A stretch of DNA of 16,733 nt from CANLBN01 sp047634655 (GTDB lineage: Bacteria > Pseudomonadota > Gammaproteobacteria > Pseudomonadales > Cellvibrionaceae): NCBI GenBank assembly GCA_047634655.1, contig JBLIHY010000051.1, forward strand, positions 1-16,733. Direction: 5' to 3'. The notes beneath the pieces are model-generated. The model searched no databases. It was not told where the DNA came from and saw only the letters and a program-made list of their open reading frames with translations. Below, in pieces: positions 7,183 through 14,748 of the stretch. Position numbers and translations under genes: made by a program. Each line of letters begins with the position of its first letter. Positions within the stretch are counted from its first letter, which is position 1.

Positions 7183-7201
7183 GATAAAATTAAGGGCGCA
7201 G

Positions 7202-8533
7202 CTAAAGAACATGTTGTTCTATATTTATTCCAAGTGCTTTTGCGGTTTCAACAAAACCGGGGAAAGACGTGGCCACATGAGCGCAATTGTTAATGATCAC
7301 GGAATCTGAAGCCTGCAAAGCCGCTATCGCAAAAGACATGGCGATTCGATGATCATCATGGGTTTCCACCTCTCCACCGGTTAACTTTCCACCTTGAATC
7401 ACCATACCATCGACAGTGGGTTGGGCATCAACTCCCAGGGTCTGCAAACCATCGGCCATCACTTGAATACGATCACTCTCTTTAACGCGCAACTCTTCTG
7501 CACCCTGCAATAAGGTTGTACCTTCAGCACAGGCAGCCGCTACAAATAACACAGGAAATTCATCGATAGCCAAGGGAACCCATGCAGAAGGAATGGTGAT
7601 ACCTCGCAAAGATGAACTACTCACCTCAATGTCAGCGACCGGTTCAGCACCCATCATCCGTTGGTTTACCAATTCGATATTTGCTCCCATAAGACGCAGG
7701 ATGCGGATGACCCCGTCGCGAGTTGGATTGACGCCCACATGCTTCAAGCATATTTTTGAACCAGGTGTAATACAAGCCGCTACCATAAAGAATGCAGCAG
7801 AAGAAATATCGGCGGGCACATCGATCTCAATACCCTTCAGCTTACCGCCACCAGACAAGAGGACCGTATTGTCTTCACTTTTTACATCGTAGCCAAAGCT
7901 GCGCAGCATACGCTCAGTATGATCCCTGGTAGGCCCTGGCTCCGCAATTGAAGTCTTACCTTCCGCGTAGAGACTGGCGAGCAAGATACAAGATTTTACT
8001 TGCGCACTGGCCATGGGCATAGCGTAATGGATTGCCTGCGGCTTACTACCGTGAATGGTAATAGGAGGCTTTTCATCTTCTGCCGTGTCTACCTGGATGC
8101 CCATTTGTCTCAATGGTTTAGCAATTCGATTCATTGGGCGCTTACAAAGCGAGCGGTCACCTGTCAACGTGGCATTAAAATTCTGCCCAGCCAGCAGACC
8201 CGCTAACAAACGCATGGCTGTGCCAGAATTACCCATATCTAAAGAGTTGTCAGGTTTCCGCAGTCCTCGCAAACCAACACCATGAATCACAACTTGGCCA
8301 TTCGTCGGGCCTTCGATATCGACGCCCATCTCTCGAAAAGCCTGAAGAGTTGCCAGAGTATCACCACCCTCTAAAAACCCCGATATCACCGTCGTGCCTT
8401 CGGCAATAGCACCTAACATAATGGAACGGTGAGAAATGGATTTATCACCAGGAAGCCGAAGACTGCCGCCGAGTCTAGCTCCCGGATGAACTACATAGCG
8501 AATTAACGGATAAGAATTATTTGAAGCTGGCAT
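7202..8533 (-). CDS. aroA: 3-phosphoshikimate 1-carboxyvinyltransferase (EPSP synthase), class II-like
   Basis: Transfers enolpyruvyl from PEP to shikimate-3-phosphate, the sixth step of the shikimate pathway. The 443-residue protein has the substrate motif LPGDKSISHR (27-36), GNSGTAMRLL (101-110), DRSLCKRP (126-133), RVKESDRI (349-356) and DDHRIAMS (393-400). It also has GDKS, SAQVK, RDHTE and NPTR, the combination used to define class II EPSP synthases, but keeps Gly at position 104, where the CP4 enzyme has Ala. In Pseudomonas this domain is fused to the C-terminus of TyrA; here the two are separate genes in different frames with 23 bp between them. No good ribosome-binding site precedes the ATG, so translation may depend on coupling from tyrA. 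Downstream comes cysD rather than the expected cmk. Confidence 0.97.
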   Translation of the reverse strand: MPASNNSYPLIRYVVHPGARLGGSLRLPGDKSISHRSIMLGAIAEGTTVISGFLEGGDTLATLQAFREMGVDIEGPTNGQVVIHGVGLRGLRKPDNSLDMGNSGTAMRLLAGLLAGQNFNATLTGDRSLCKRPMNRIAKPLRQMGIQVDTAEDEKPPITIHGSKPQAIHYAMPMASAQVKSCILLASLYAEGKTSIAEPGPTRDHTERMLRSFGYDVKSEDNTVLLSGGGKLKGIEIDVPADISSAAFFMVAACITPGSKICLKHVGVNPTRDGVIRILRLMGANIELVNQRMMGAEPVADIEVSSSSLRGITIPSAWVPLAIDEFPVLFVAAACAEGTTLLQGAEELRVKESDRIQVMADGLQTLGVDAQPTVDGMVIQGGKLTGGEVETHDDHRIAMSFAIAALQASDSVIINNCAHVATSFPGFVETAKALGINIEQHVL

Positions 8534-8556
8534 GGAATCACACAGTTAACGATCAG

Positions 8557-9450
8557 TTATCGATTATTCAAGAGCGTAGAAAACTCATCTCGGGCGATTT
8601 TCGCGCGGCTAAAGATTTTAAGCAAAGTAGGGCCGTCTTTGTCAACAATGGCTTGACGAAGATTCGATAGATTTTCTTGAAACAAATCGATGGCGCTCAC
8701 AATATGATCCCGATTGGCACACATAATATCGTGCCACATCACCGGATCACTGCCAGCAATGCGAGTGAAGTCACGAAAACCACCGGCTGCGTAACGGAAG
8801 ATGTTTTCATTTTTAGCATCGTTAGCCAGAGTATCGACTAATGAATAAGCAATCGCATGAGGCAGGTGGCTGGTGGCTGCCAGTATTTGGTCGTGTTCTT
8901 CTACGGGCAGACGTAAAACATCAGCTCCAACTGATCGCCAGAGTGCTGCCACTCTTTGAAGGTGAGATTCCGCCGTATGTTCAGTGGGCGTCAAGATAAC
9001 ATGATGGTTGACATAGAGTTCGGGATTGGCGGCGGACACTCCACTTTTTTCAGAACCTGCAATAGGATGGCCAGGAACAAATTGTGGAGGCAATTGGCCG
9101 TAAGCTTTCTCTACTGCCTTGACTACATTTCCCTTAACACTGGCGGCATCAGTAATTGTGACTGCCGGATCAACCAGATTAAAAACTTGCTGAATAGTTG
9201 CCGAGACACTGAGTGTAGGCACGGCAATAAAAATCATATCCCCGGCCGACAGCTGTTGCGCTATTTCCTCCAGCGAAAAGACCGCTCGATCAATAATTTT
9301 CTCTGTGAGAGCAAAGTCAGCCGTTTCCTGTCGGCGAACCACTGCAATGATTTCCCAGGGCCACTGATGTTTTTTAATAGCGGCCGCCAAGCTGCCGCCA
9401 ATTAAACCGAGACCGATGATGACGAGTTTACGCGGGGATTTAGTATTCAT
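8557..9450 (-). CDS. tyrA: Prephenate dehydrogenase
   Basis: NAD-dependent enzyme converting prephenate (or, in cyclohexadienyl dehydrogenases, also arogenate) to the tyrosine precursor. The 297-residue protein has an N-terminal Rossmann fold with GLGLIGGS at 13-20, the prephenate-binding motif HPIAGSEKSG at 128-137, SHLPH at 194-198 and GGFRDFTRIAGSDPVMWHDI at 223-242. There is no chorismate mutase domain (unlike enteric TyrA) and no AroA fusion (unlike Pseudomonas). The ATG at 9450 is 5 bp after the pheA stop, so the two are almost certainly co-transcribed and probably translationally coupled. In pseudomonads a hisC-type aminotransferase gene sits between pheA and tyrA; it is missing here. 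Whether the enzyme prefers prephenate or arogenate cannot be read from the sequence. Confidence 0.95.
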   Translation of the reverse strand: MNTKSPRKLVIIGLGLIGGSLAAAIKKHQWPWEIIAVVRRQETADFALTEKIIDRAVFSLEEIAQQLSAGDMIFIAVPTLSVSATIQQVFNLVDPAVTITDAASVKGNVVKAVEKAYGQLPPQFVPGHPIAGSEKSGVSAANPELYVNHHVILTPTEHTAESHLQRVAALWRSVGADVLRLPVEEHDQILAATSHLPHAIAYSLVDTLANDAKNENIFRYAAGGFRDFTRIAGSDPVMWHDIMCANRDHIVSAIDLFQENLSNLRQAIVDKDGPTLLKIFSRAKIARDEFSTLLNNR

Positions 9451-9455
9451 ATAGA

Positions 9456-10577
9456 TTAAAGAACGCCGACAGGGTAGGAACCAAGTACTTTCAATTCCAC
9501 AGCGCTGTCAGCTACTTCGATTAGAGCCTGATAAATGTTTGAGTCGTCTTTGTGACCTTTTAGGTCAACGAAAAAAACGTAATTCCAGACGCTACTTTTA
9601 GAAGGGCGCGATTGTAGGCGAGTCATGTCGATATTTAACCGGTGAAATGGCTCAAGTATATCGTATAGGGCACCGGATTTATTGCGCACGGCGATCACCA
9701 GTGAGGTTTTGTCATCGCCACTAGGCGGTACTTCTTGAGTACCGATAATTAAGAAACGCGTGGAATTATCGGGTGAATCTTCGATTTTTTCGGTGACAAT
9801 GTTTAAACCATAGATTTCCGCTGCCGATAGACCCGCGATAGCGGCGGCGTTCCACTCCCCCTTTACATGCTTTGCGGCTTCAGCATTACTACTGACAGCG
9901 ATACGCTCTGCCTGTGGATAATTGGCATCCAGCCATTTTCGACACTGCGCAAGGCTCTGTGGATGGGAATAGATACGAGTAACTTTTTCGAGGTCAGTAA
10001 TATCGGAAATCAATAGATTGTGGTGAATACGCAGCACCACTTCGCCACAAATGCGGATATTTGAATTAATGAAACTGTCCAGGGTGTGAGTAACCACCCC
10101 TTCCGTAGAGTTTTCAACCGGGACTACGCCATAATTTACAGCGCCGGCCTCGACTTCGCGAAAGACCTCATCGATGGCGCTCATGGCTACCGGCACTGCA
10201 GAGTGGCCGAAATGCTTGGTCACTGCCTGCTGGGTAAAGGTACCTTCGGGGCCGAGAAAAGCAACGCGAATGGGTTGTTCGAGAGCAAGGCAGGCAGACA
10301 TGATTTCCCGAAACAGCCGCGCCATTTCTTCATCATTCAGTGGACCGCCCTGCTCCTGGTTATAGGCCATTACTGCGTGCAGAACTTGAGCTTCGCGCTC
10401 CGGTCGATAATAGAATATTTCACTGTCGGGCCGATCGCCTCTAAATTCGGCTCTTTTTACACTGGCAACTGCCTGAGCCGCGCGCGCGCGCTCACTGATC
10501 AGACCGATCAGACTTCGATCAATTTTGTCAATTTTTTCTCGTAACTCGGCCAGAGTTGGCAGATTTTCATTGCTCAC
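9456..10577 (-). CDS. pheA: Bifunctional chorismate mutase / prephenate dehydratase (P-protein)
   Basis: Converts chorismate to prephenate and then to phenylpyruvate for phenylalanine synthesis. Three domains are visible in 373 residues: AroQ-type chorismate mutase (about 5-95, with the conserved helix ELREKIDKID and later YRPEREAQV), prephenate dehydratase (about 102-278, GPEGTF at 109-114, VPVENSTEGVV at 152-162, TRF at 273-275), and a C-terminal ACT domain (about 291-370). The ACT phenylalanine-binding elements are GALYDIL (302-308) and LQSRPS (321-326). The second element is ESRP in E. coli and has Q instead of E here. The gene starts 50 bp after gyrA on the same strand; in pseudomonads serC fills this place. 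No attenuator-like leader peptide was seen in the 50-bp gap. Regulation is therefore probably allosteric. Confidence 0.97.
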   Translation of the reverse strand: MSNENLPTLAELREKIDKIDRSLIGLISERARAAQAVASVKRAEFRGDRPDSEIFYYRPEREAQVLHAVMAYNQEQGGPLNDEEMARLFREIMSACLALEQPIRVAFLGPEGTFTQQAVTKHFGHSAVPVAMSAIDEVFREVEAGAVNYGVVPVENSTEGVVTHTLDSFINSNIRICGEVVLRIHHNLLISDITDLEKVTRIYSHPQSLAQCRKWLDANYPQAERIAVSSNAEAAKHVKGEWNAAAIAGLSAAEIYGLNIVTEKIEDSPDNSTRFLIIGTQEVPPSGDDKTSLVIAVRNKSGALYDILEPFHRLNIDMTRLQSRPSKSSVWNYVFFVDLKGHKDDSNIYQALIEVADSAVELKVLGSYPVGVL

Positions 10578-10627
10578 AGCAGTGGGACCTAACGATGGTA
10601 AGTGTGCTGACGATGAATCTTATTGAT

Positions 10628-13180
10628 TTATACATCAGTCGTCGCAATAATTTCTTCGCTCTCTTCAATGCGTTGCACGCCAATAACGTGCTCGTCGGAT
10701 TTCACCCGGATCACTCGGACTCCCTGGGTATTACGGCCTAAGATAGATACTTCATCGACACGTGTGCGGACCAAAGTACCCTGGTCAGAAATCAGCATGA
10801 TCTCTTCGCCATCAAAAACTTGTACAGCGCCGACAAGTTCTCCATTGCGCTCACTGCACTGCATCGCGATCATACCCTTGCCACCACGACCTTTGGTTGA
10901 ATACTCATCGAGAGGGGTTCGCTTACCGTAGCCATTTTTGCTAATAGTTAGTACTTTACCGTGTTCCTCCGGGACCACCATGGAAATTAACCGCTGGTGT
11001 TTTTCCAGGCGGATACCTCTCACTCCGCGGGAGGCGCGCCCGGTAGAGCGAACATCCGACTCATTAAAACGCACCGCTTTACCCGCCGAAGAAAACAGCA
11101 TGATATCGGAATCGCCATCGGTAATAGCCGTGCCGACGAGATGGTCGTTTTCTTCTAAATTCAAGGCGATCAAACCCGAGCTACGCGGACGGGCAAACTG
11201 TGTCAGAGGCGTTTTTTTGACAACGCCATGAGAGGTAGCCATAAAAATGAAGTGATCATCGTCGTACTGACGAACCGTTAAAATAGATGTGATGCGCTCA
11301 TCGTCACTCAGTGGCAGCAAATTCACCATAGGACGCCCGCGCGACTGACGGCCTGCCAGCGGGATTTGGAAAACTTTTAACCAGTAGACTTTTCCGACGT
11401 TGGTGAAGCATAGGAGAGTGTCGTGAGTGTTGGCAACCAATAAATTCTCAACAAAATCTTCGTCTTTCACCTGGGTCGCGGCCTTGCCCGTACCACCACG
11501 GCGTTGAGCCTGGTAATCCGCGAGAGGCTGAGTTTTAGCGTAACCACCGTGAGAAATGGTCACAACTCGGTCTTCTTCGGTAATCAAGTCCTCGATAGTG
11601 AGATCGTGTCTTGAACTTTGGATATCGGTGCGGCGCTCATCGCCATAATTCTCCAATACTTCTTCCAATTCCTCGCGAATCACCGCCATCAAACGATCGG
11701 GCTGGGCAAGTATTTCCAGGAGATCGGCAATTTGTTCTAGCTTGTTCTGATATTCTTCGAACAGCTTGTCGTATTCCATCCCCGTCAGGCGATGTAGGCG
11801 AAGATCGAGAATAGCTTGCGCTTGTTCGGGCGATAAAAAATAAAGACCGCCGCGCAAGCCGAAATCTGCTGGCAGACCTTCCGGACGGCAGGCGTCGTTG
11901 CCTGCGCGATCTAGGAATTCCATGATAGCGCTGGCTTCCCATCCGCGAGACATGAGAGCCGCTTTTGCCTCCGCTGGACTCGCCGAAGCGCGAATCAGCT
12001 CGATGATATCCTCGATATTAACAATAGCAATCGCTAAACCTTCCAGGACATGTCCACGCTCTCGCGCCTTTCTGAGTAAGTAAACCGTGCGCCGAGTGAC
12101 CACTTCTCGACGGTGGAAAATGAAACACTCAATCAGTTTTTTCAGATTAATTGTTTTCGGCTGGCCATCTACCAGCGCCACGACATTGATGCCGAAGACT
12201 GTTTCCAACTGGGTTTGAGCGTAGAGGTTGTTGAGGACAACCTCCCCCACCTCACCGCGTTTCAATTCAATAACTACACGAATTTCTCTAGTGGATTCAT
12301 CGCGCAATTCCGCGATTCCCTCTATCTTTTTCTGTTTAACTAAATCGGCAATTTTCTCTATTAGGCGACTTTTATTCAGTTGATAGGGTATTTCCGTGAT
12401 GATGATGGTGTCTCTATTGCTACCTTCATCTCGTTCGACACTGGCCTTGGCGCGCAAATAGATGCGCCCGCGACCGGTGCGGTATGCTTCGACAATTCCC
12501 GCGCGGCCATTGATAGTGGCGCCCGTCGGGAAATCCGGCCCTGGAATAATGTCAATCAGCTCGTCGATAGTGATGGCGTCATTTTCAATAAAAGCCAGAC
12601 AACCTTTGATCACTTCCGTTAAGTTATGGGGTGGTATATTGGTTGCCATACCAACCGCGATGCCAGAAGAACCGTTGATCAAAAGATTAGGGATGCGGGT
12701 GGGCAGAACATCGGGGATTTGTTCAGTACCATCGTAATTAGGTACGAAGTCTACCGTCTCCTTGTCCAGATCTGCGAGCAAGTCGTGGGCAAGTTTTTTC
12801 ATGCGTATTTCGGTGTAACGCATGGCGGCTGCACCATCACCGTCTACAGAGCCGAAGTTGCCCTGGCCATCGATTAATGGATAACGCAGTGAGAATTCTT
12901 GGGCCATTCGTACAATAGTGTCATAGACCGCAGAGTCCCCGTGGGGATGGTACTTACCGATAACGTCACCGACCACGCGAGCTGATTTTTTATAGGGCTT
13001 ATTCCAATCGTTATTCAGCTCGCTCATGGCAAATAACACGCGGCGGTGGACGGGCTTGAGACCATCGCGTACATCGGGTAGTGCGCGTCCAACAATAACG
13101 CTCATTGCGTAATCGAGATACGACTGTTTGAGCTCCTCTTCAATACTGATGTCAGAAATGCCTGGTATCAAATCACCCAT
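10628..13180 (-). CDS. gyrA: DNA gyrase subunit A
   Basis: Breakage-reunion subunit of the A2B2 topoisomerase that introduces negative supercoils. The 850-residue protein (E. coli 875) has the winged-helix/tower/coiled-coil core to about residue 520, catalytic Tyr122 in AAMRYTEIRM, and a C-terminal six-bladed beta-pinwheel from about 535. The quinolone-resistance region GKYHPHGDSAVYD (75-87) keeps Ser83 and Asp87, the susceptible-type residues. The GyrA box in the C-terminal domain reads QRRGGTG (559-565), with Thr where Lys or Arg is usual. The acidic tail is short, which accounts for part of the length difference from E. coli. The ATG at 13180 has no strong ribosome-binding site. It heads the run gyrA-pheA-tyrA-aroA. 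Confidence 0.98.
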   Translation of the reverse strand: MGDLIPGISDISIEEELKQSYLDYAMSVIVGRALPDVRDGLKPVHRRVLFAMSELNNDWNKPYKKSARVVGDVIGKYHPHGDSAVYDTIVRMAQEFSLRYPLIDGQGNFGSVDGDGAAAMRYTEIRMKKLAHDLLADLDKETVDFVPNYDGTEQIPDVLPTRIPNLLINGSSGIAVGMATNIPPHNLTEVIKGCLAFIENDAITIDELIDIIPGPDFPTGATINGRAGIVEAYRTGRGRIYLRAKASVERDEGSNRDTIIITEIPYQLNKSRLIEKIADLVKQKKIEGIAELRDESTREIRVVIELKRGEVGEVVLNNLYAQTQLETVFGINVVALVDGQPKTINLKKLIECFIFHRREVVTRRTVYLLRKARERGHVLEGLAIAIVNIEDIIELIRASASPAEAKAALMSRGWEASAIMEFLDRAGNDACRPEGLPADFGLRGGLYFLSPEQAQAILDLRLHRLTGMEYDKLFEEYQNKLEQIADLLEILAQPDRLMAVIREELEEVLENYGDERRTDIQSSRHDLTIEDLITEEDRVVTISHGGYAKTQPLADYQAQRRGGTGKAATQVKDEDFVENLLVANTHDTLLCFTNVGKVYWLKVFQIPLAGRQSRGRPMVNLLPLSDDERITSILTVRQYDDDHFIFMATSHGVVKKTPLTQFARPRSSGLIALNLEENDHLVGTAITDGDSDIMLFSSAGKAVRFNESDVRSTGRASRGVRGIRLEKHQRLISMVVPEEHGKVLTISKNGYGKRTPLDEYSTKGRGGKGMIAMQCSERNGELVGAVQVFDGEEIMLISDQGTLVRTRVDEVSILGRNTQGVRVIRVKSDEHVIGVQRIEESEEIIATTDV

Positions 13181-13220
13181 AAGTCTTATCTAGTCTACAG
13201 CTGGAGTATGTGGTTTTGTC

Positions 13221-13248
13221 GGCAGATTTCTCTGCCTTCACTGGAAGG
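13221..13248 (-). promoter_or_regulatory. Overlapping hairpins in the gyrA 5' leader
   Basis: Two short inverted repeats lie 41-68 bp before the gyrA ATG: GGCAGA-GAAA-TCTGCC (13236-13221 on the minus strand), a 6-bp stem closed by a GNRA tetraloop, and CCTTC-CAGT-GAAGG (13248-13235), a 5-bp stem. They share two bases, so both cannot form fully at once. They would be transcribed from the candidate gyrA promoter at 13259-13267. A regulatory role is speculative. Confidence 0.3.
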
Positions 13249-13258
13249 TAAAAGCGGA

Positions 13259-13267
13259 ATTATAACA
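13259..13267 (-). promoter_or_regulatory. Candidate extended -10 promoter of gyrA
   Basis: On the minus strand TGT (13267-13265) directly precedes a perfect TATAAT (13264-13259), an extended -10 element. No good -35 is found at 16-18 bp spacing, which fits extended -10 promoters. Transcription would start near 13252, giving a leader of roughly 70 nt. The opposite strand has TATAAC at 13261-13266 with TTCACT 18 bp upstream (13237-13242), a possible divergent promoter for the deaminase gene that overlaps this one. Confidence 0.55.
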
Positions 13268-13388
13268 TAAACGAGCACCTAGAGATTCGACCAATATTTA
13301 TGCCAACCGCGGGCGCTGCAAACGAGTGCCAAGGACAATCAAATATCGTATGATCGCAATCCCATTCCCCTTAAACATGCGCTTATTA

Positions 13389-14717
13389 ATGAATTTACCT
13401 GACGATTTTCACTGTGACTTGATGGTGCATTCAAGATGGATTATCCCAATCATCCCAGAGGATATCATCCACGAAAACTGCACATTATTAGTTAGCGATG
13501 GAGACATAGTAGCGATCGTACCGACCGAGGAGGCCAAGCGAAGGTATCGTGCAAAGGAGATTATTGATCTTCCTCAACACGTCGTGATGCCAGGTCTAAT
13601 CAATGCCCACGGCCATGCTGCTATGAGTTTGTTTAGAGGGTACGCCGATGACTTAACATTACAAACGTGGTTAAACGACCATATCTGGCCAGCGGAAGGC
13701 AAGCACGTATCCGCAGACTTTGTCCGCGCTGGCACACAATTGGCCGTCGCAGAGATGATTCGCTCGGGAACAACGTGTTTTTCAGATATGTATTTTTTCC
13801 CGGACGAAGTCGCTGGTGTCGCTCACGGAGCGGGGATTCGTTGTCAGATTGCCTTCCCAATTTTAGAGTTCCCTTCCGCATGGGCAAAAAACGCCGATGA
13901 TTACATAAATAAGGGACTAAACTTGCACGATGAGTACCGCTCTCACCCACTAATTCAGGTCAATTTTGGCACCCACGCTCCCTACACCGTCAGCGATGAC
14001 AGCTTCCGAAGAATCGCGATTATTAGTGCCGAAATGCAAGCCTGTATCCAGGTCCATCTACACGAGACAGAAAAAGAAGTCGAGGACGCCAAGGAGCTCG
14101 ACGGCCGACGGCCAATACGACGATTATACGAATTAGACGTAATCACCCCATTGACGCAATGCGTGCACATGACGACCTTAGAAGATGAAGATATTGAGAT
14201 TCTGCAAAAATCGGGGGCTCACGTCGTGCATTGCCCAGAGTCTAATCTCAAACTGGCGAGTGGCCTCTGCCCCGTTGCTCGCTTGTTAGATGCCGGGGTT
14301 AATGTAGCGCTTGGCACCGATAGCTGTGCCAGCAACAACGACTTGGATATGTTCGGTGAAATGCACACGGCTGCTCTGCTGGGCAAAGCCGTCGCGAAAG
14401 ACGCCAGTGTACTCAATGCCCACCAGGTTCTGCGCATAGCGACGATTAATGGTGCCAGGGCGCTAAATATAGACGAGCAAACTGGCAGCCTTGAAGTTGG
14501 CAAGTCGGCAGATTTTATTGCGCTTGCCCTGGACCCAATGGATCAGAGCCCTCTTTATAACTTAGCGTCGCAACTTATCTACACTCATAACGGCCAGCGA
14601 GTAACTCATTCCTGGGTTAAAGGAAAAGCTTTGCTAAGAGATCGCGAGTTAGAGACATTAAACGCTAGTGACATCATTAACCAGACCAACGAATGGCAGC
14701 GGCGCATTTCTGGTTAA
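13389..14717 (+). CDS. mtaD: TRZ/ATZ family hydrolase, probable methylthioadenosine/S-adenosylhomocysteine deaminase
   Basis: Metal-dependent amidohydrolase of the TRZ/ATZ group, probably deaminating 5'-methylthioadenosine and S-adenosylhomocysteine to their inosine forms. The chosen ATG at 13389 gives 442 residues, close to the family length, with the N-terminal beta-sandwich motif VHSRWIIP about 13 residues in; in-frame starts at 13326 (GTG), 13350 and 13377 are also possible and none has a good ribosome-binding site. Metal ligands fit the family: HGH (74-76), HLHE (223-226), the His of VHMTT (260) and the Asp of GTDSCASNND (311). It is divergent from gyrA, a neighbour it also has near gyrA in pseudomonads, but mtnA and ubiG, its usual partners there, are absent. 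It is convergent with obgE, 31 bp apart. Family is certain; exact substrate is inferred. Confidence 0.88.
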   Translation: MNLPDDFHCDLMVHSRWIIPIIPEDIIHENCTLLVSDGDIVAIVPTEEAKRRYRAKEIIDLPQHVVMPGLINAHGHAAMSLFRGYADDLTLQTWLNDHIWPAEGKHVSADFVRAGTQLAVAEMIRSGTTCFSDMYFFPDEVAGVAHGAGIRCQIAFPILEFPSAWAKNADDYINKGLNLHDEYRSHPLIQVNFGTHAPYTVSDDSFRRIAIISAEMQACIQVHLHETEKEVEDAKELDGRRPIRRLYELDVITPLTQCVHMTTLEDEDIEILQKSGAHVVHCPESNLKLASGLCPVARLLDAGVNVALGTDSCASNNDLDMFGEMHTAALLGKAVAKDASVLNAHQVLRIATINGARALNIDEQTGSLEVGKSADFIALALDPMDQSPLYNLASQLIYTHNGQRVTHSWVKGKALLRDRELETLNASDIINQTNEWQRRISG

Positions 14718-14748
14718 GCAAGTCATCGTTATCGAGACTATTGCGGCC

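Noticed and set aside
12919..12934. Possible quinolone-resistance changes in gyrA
   Set aside because: Ser83 and Asp87 are both present, so the susceptible-type residues are kept.
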